Shown here piece by piece: positions 62,223 through 64,000 of a stretch of 64,000 nucleotides of DNA. The stretch spans positions 1-64,000 of the forward strand of contig CALWQT010000007.1 in NCBI GenBank assembly GCA_944383765.1. Direction: 5' to 3'. Below the pieces are notes generated by a model, which saw only the letters and a program-made list of their open reading frames with translations, was not told the origin of the DNA and made no database searches. The translations under genes were made by a program, and so were the position numbers. How positions within the stretch are numbered: position 1 is the stretch's first letter; each line of letters starts with the position of its first letter. Source of the DNA: an uncultured Lachnospiraceae bacterium. Lineage in GTDB: Bacteria; Bacillota; Clostridia; Lachnospirales; Lachnospiraceae.

Positions 62223-62305
62223 TTATAAAAATTTCTCATAAACAACCGTTGCAGTCCAGATGAAAGGCAAAGCCGTTCATATGTGAAAGCAGATTTGAGG
62301 AAGAT

Positions 62306-63142
62306 ATGAAAGTAGATAAGGTGATCAATAATAATCTGGTGCGCTCCTACCGGGAAGGCAGGGAAGTCCTGGTAATGGGAAAAGGGCTGGGATTTAAAAA
62401 GCAGAGGGGCGATGAGATTGATGAAAACTTGATAGAGAGGATTTATGCGGTAGAGGGGAAGGACAGGAGAAATAAACTGGAAGCCCTGCTGGGGAATATT
62501 CCTTATTCTTATCTTCAGACTACCAATGAGATCGTAAATTATGCGAAAAATTCTCTGGGCAAACCGTTGAGTGATAATATTTATCTGACTTTGACGGATC
62601 ATATCAGTTTTGCAATAGAACGGGCAGGAAAGGGCATTCGATTAAAGAATGCGCTTCTGTGGGATATTCGCCGTTTGTATAATCATGAATATCTGATCGG
62701 GAAAGAGGCACTGACCATTATCCGGCGCAGACTGGGAGTGGAATTGGAAGAAGATGAAGCGGGATTTATCGCTCTTCATATTGTCAATGCCCAATTGGAT
62801 AGCGGTGGCATGGAAGAAACCATGGAAATGACCAAAATGATCCAGAACATTTTGGAAATTGTAAAGTACCATTTTTGCATGGAACTGGATGAAAGTTCGA
62901 TTCATTATGAACGCTTCATTACCCATCTGAAATATTTTGTGCAGAGGCTATACCGGGGCGTGGAACTGAAAGATGACGACGATACATTTCTGGAAGTGAT
63001 CCGGACCAAGTATGAGAAGGAATATCGTTGTGCCCAGAAAATCCAGGAATATGTAAACAAAAAAGTTCAGCGGGGACTTTCGGAAGATGAACTCATCTAT
63101 CTTACTGTCCATATCCGCCGGGTGACACAGGAAGAAATTTAA
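62306..63142 (+). CDS. licT: LicT/BglG family transcription antiterminator
   Basis: A 278-residue PRD-type antiterminator: N-terminal RNA-binding CAT domain (residues 1-58: NNNLVRS, VLVMGKGLGFKK), PRD1 (about 70-170; histidine in TDHISFAIERA) and PRD2 (about 175-278; LTVHIRR). When the beta-glucoside is present and PRDs are phosphorylated suitably, it binds the RAT hairpins before itself and before the PTS gene and prevents termination. GAGGAAG precedes the ATG. Confidence 0.93.
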   Translation: MKVDKVINNNLVRSYREGREVLVMGKGLGFKKQRGDEIDENLIERIYAVEGKDRRNKLEALLGNIPYSYLQTTNEIVNYAKNSLGKPLSDNIYLTLTDHISFAIERAGKGIRLKNALLWDIRRLYNHEYLIGKEALTIIRRRLGVELEEDEAGFIALHIVNAQLDSGGMEETMEMTKMIQNILEIVKYHFCMELDESSIHYERFITHLKYFVQRLYRGVELKDDDDTFLEVIRTKYEKEYRCAQKIQEYVNKKVQRGLSEDELIYLTVHIRRVTQEEI

Positions 63143-63172
63143 TTTTAAGAAAAAGTAAAGACCATAAATGTG

Positions 63173-63257
63173 GGATTGTTACTGAAAAGGCTATACCCAC
63201 CGAAGAAAGGCTTGTCCATGGAAGGATATCAGCCTGTTCTTTGGTGGGTTTTTTTAT
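63173..63257 (+). promoter_or_regulatory. Second RAT and terminator before the PTS gene
   Basis: RAT-like GGATTGTTACTGAAAAGG and CTATACC at 63173-63197, shorter than the first by four bases; the terminator ACCCACCGAAGAA / TTCTTTGGTGGGT (63195-63249) with seven T residues overlaps its 3' end. Confidence 0.85.
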
Positions 63258-63299
63258 GCCGGAACCGGCTTTTCAAAAGAAATGCTGTGGCGATGATAA

Positions 63300-64000
<701 letters not shown>

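Overview
The window reads as a chromosomal segment of a spore-forming, low-to-mid GC Firmicute of class Clostridia, most likely a Lachnospiraceae (Blautia / Mediterraneibacter / Dorea-like) gut anaerobe. This placement is inferred from gene content and order: a FabK-type fatty-acid operon with a fused AccD-AccA, spmA/spmB homologues, a V-type ATPase, T-box control of metG, a PTS/LicT system and abundant consensus sigma-A promoters. No rRNA, insertion sequence, integrase, phage gene or CRISPR array was seen.

Layout. 1-620: a six-gene tRNA cluster (Val, Thr, Tyr, fMet, Phe, Lys) ending in a terminator. 645-6652: a small unknown gene, then the conserved holB neighbourhood (PLP decarboxylase, guanylate-kinase-like protein, holB, ricT, trmN6, rsmI). 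6685-17190: a complete type II fatty-acid synthesis operon (fabH-acpP-fabK-fabD-fabG-fabF-accB-fabZ-accC-accDA plus a second FabK-like flavoprotein). Its promoter carries a perfect 12-bp inverted repeat matching the FabT-type operator. The FabT-like MarR repressor is not beside the operon but at 29377-29823. 17166-30460: an accessory-looking catabolic/transport stretch: LysR with a TDT transporter, an amidohydrolase, spmA, TetR, two tandem M20 amidohydrolases, a membrane transporter behind a long structured leader, a third M20 enzyme, DegV, a lipoprotein, fabT and spmB. 30547-39487: a DUF885 lipoprotein, T-box-controlled metG, then gdpP-rplI-dnaB-merR. 39570-43411: an XRE-cupin regulator diverging from dipeptide epimerase and a DUF819 transporter, whose 3' end has been fused by deletion to the 3' remnant of a CocE/X-Pro-peptidase gene. 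43422-48225: KdpDE-like two-component pair, DD-carboxypeptidase and two membrane proteins. 48245-56840: nine-gene V-type ATPase operon (G-C-I-K-F-E-A-B-D). 57078-64000: a repeat-rich SH3 protein, a small membrane protein, tRNA-Lys(CUU), a 48-residue Cys-rich gene plus trxA, trmB, a lipoprotein NlpC/P60 hydrolase, then LicT with two RAT/terminator switches and a beta-glucoside PTS gene that runs off the edge.

How it works together. The housekeeping part covers membrane lipid synthesis, replication (holB, dnaB), c-di-AMP turnover (gdpP), translation and ion-motive ATPase. The accessory part is dominated by peptide and amide hydrolysis coupled to transport. The most interesting unexplained signals are the roughly 195-nt structured leader at 25022-25216, the unlinked fabT with its strong operator, the DUF819/CocE deletion scar, the separated spmA and spmB, and the small Cys-rich gene upstream of trxA.
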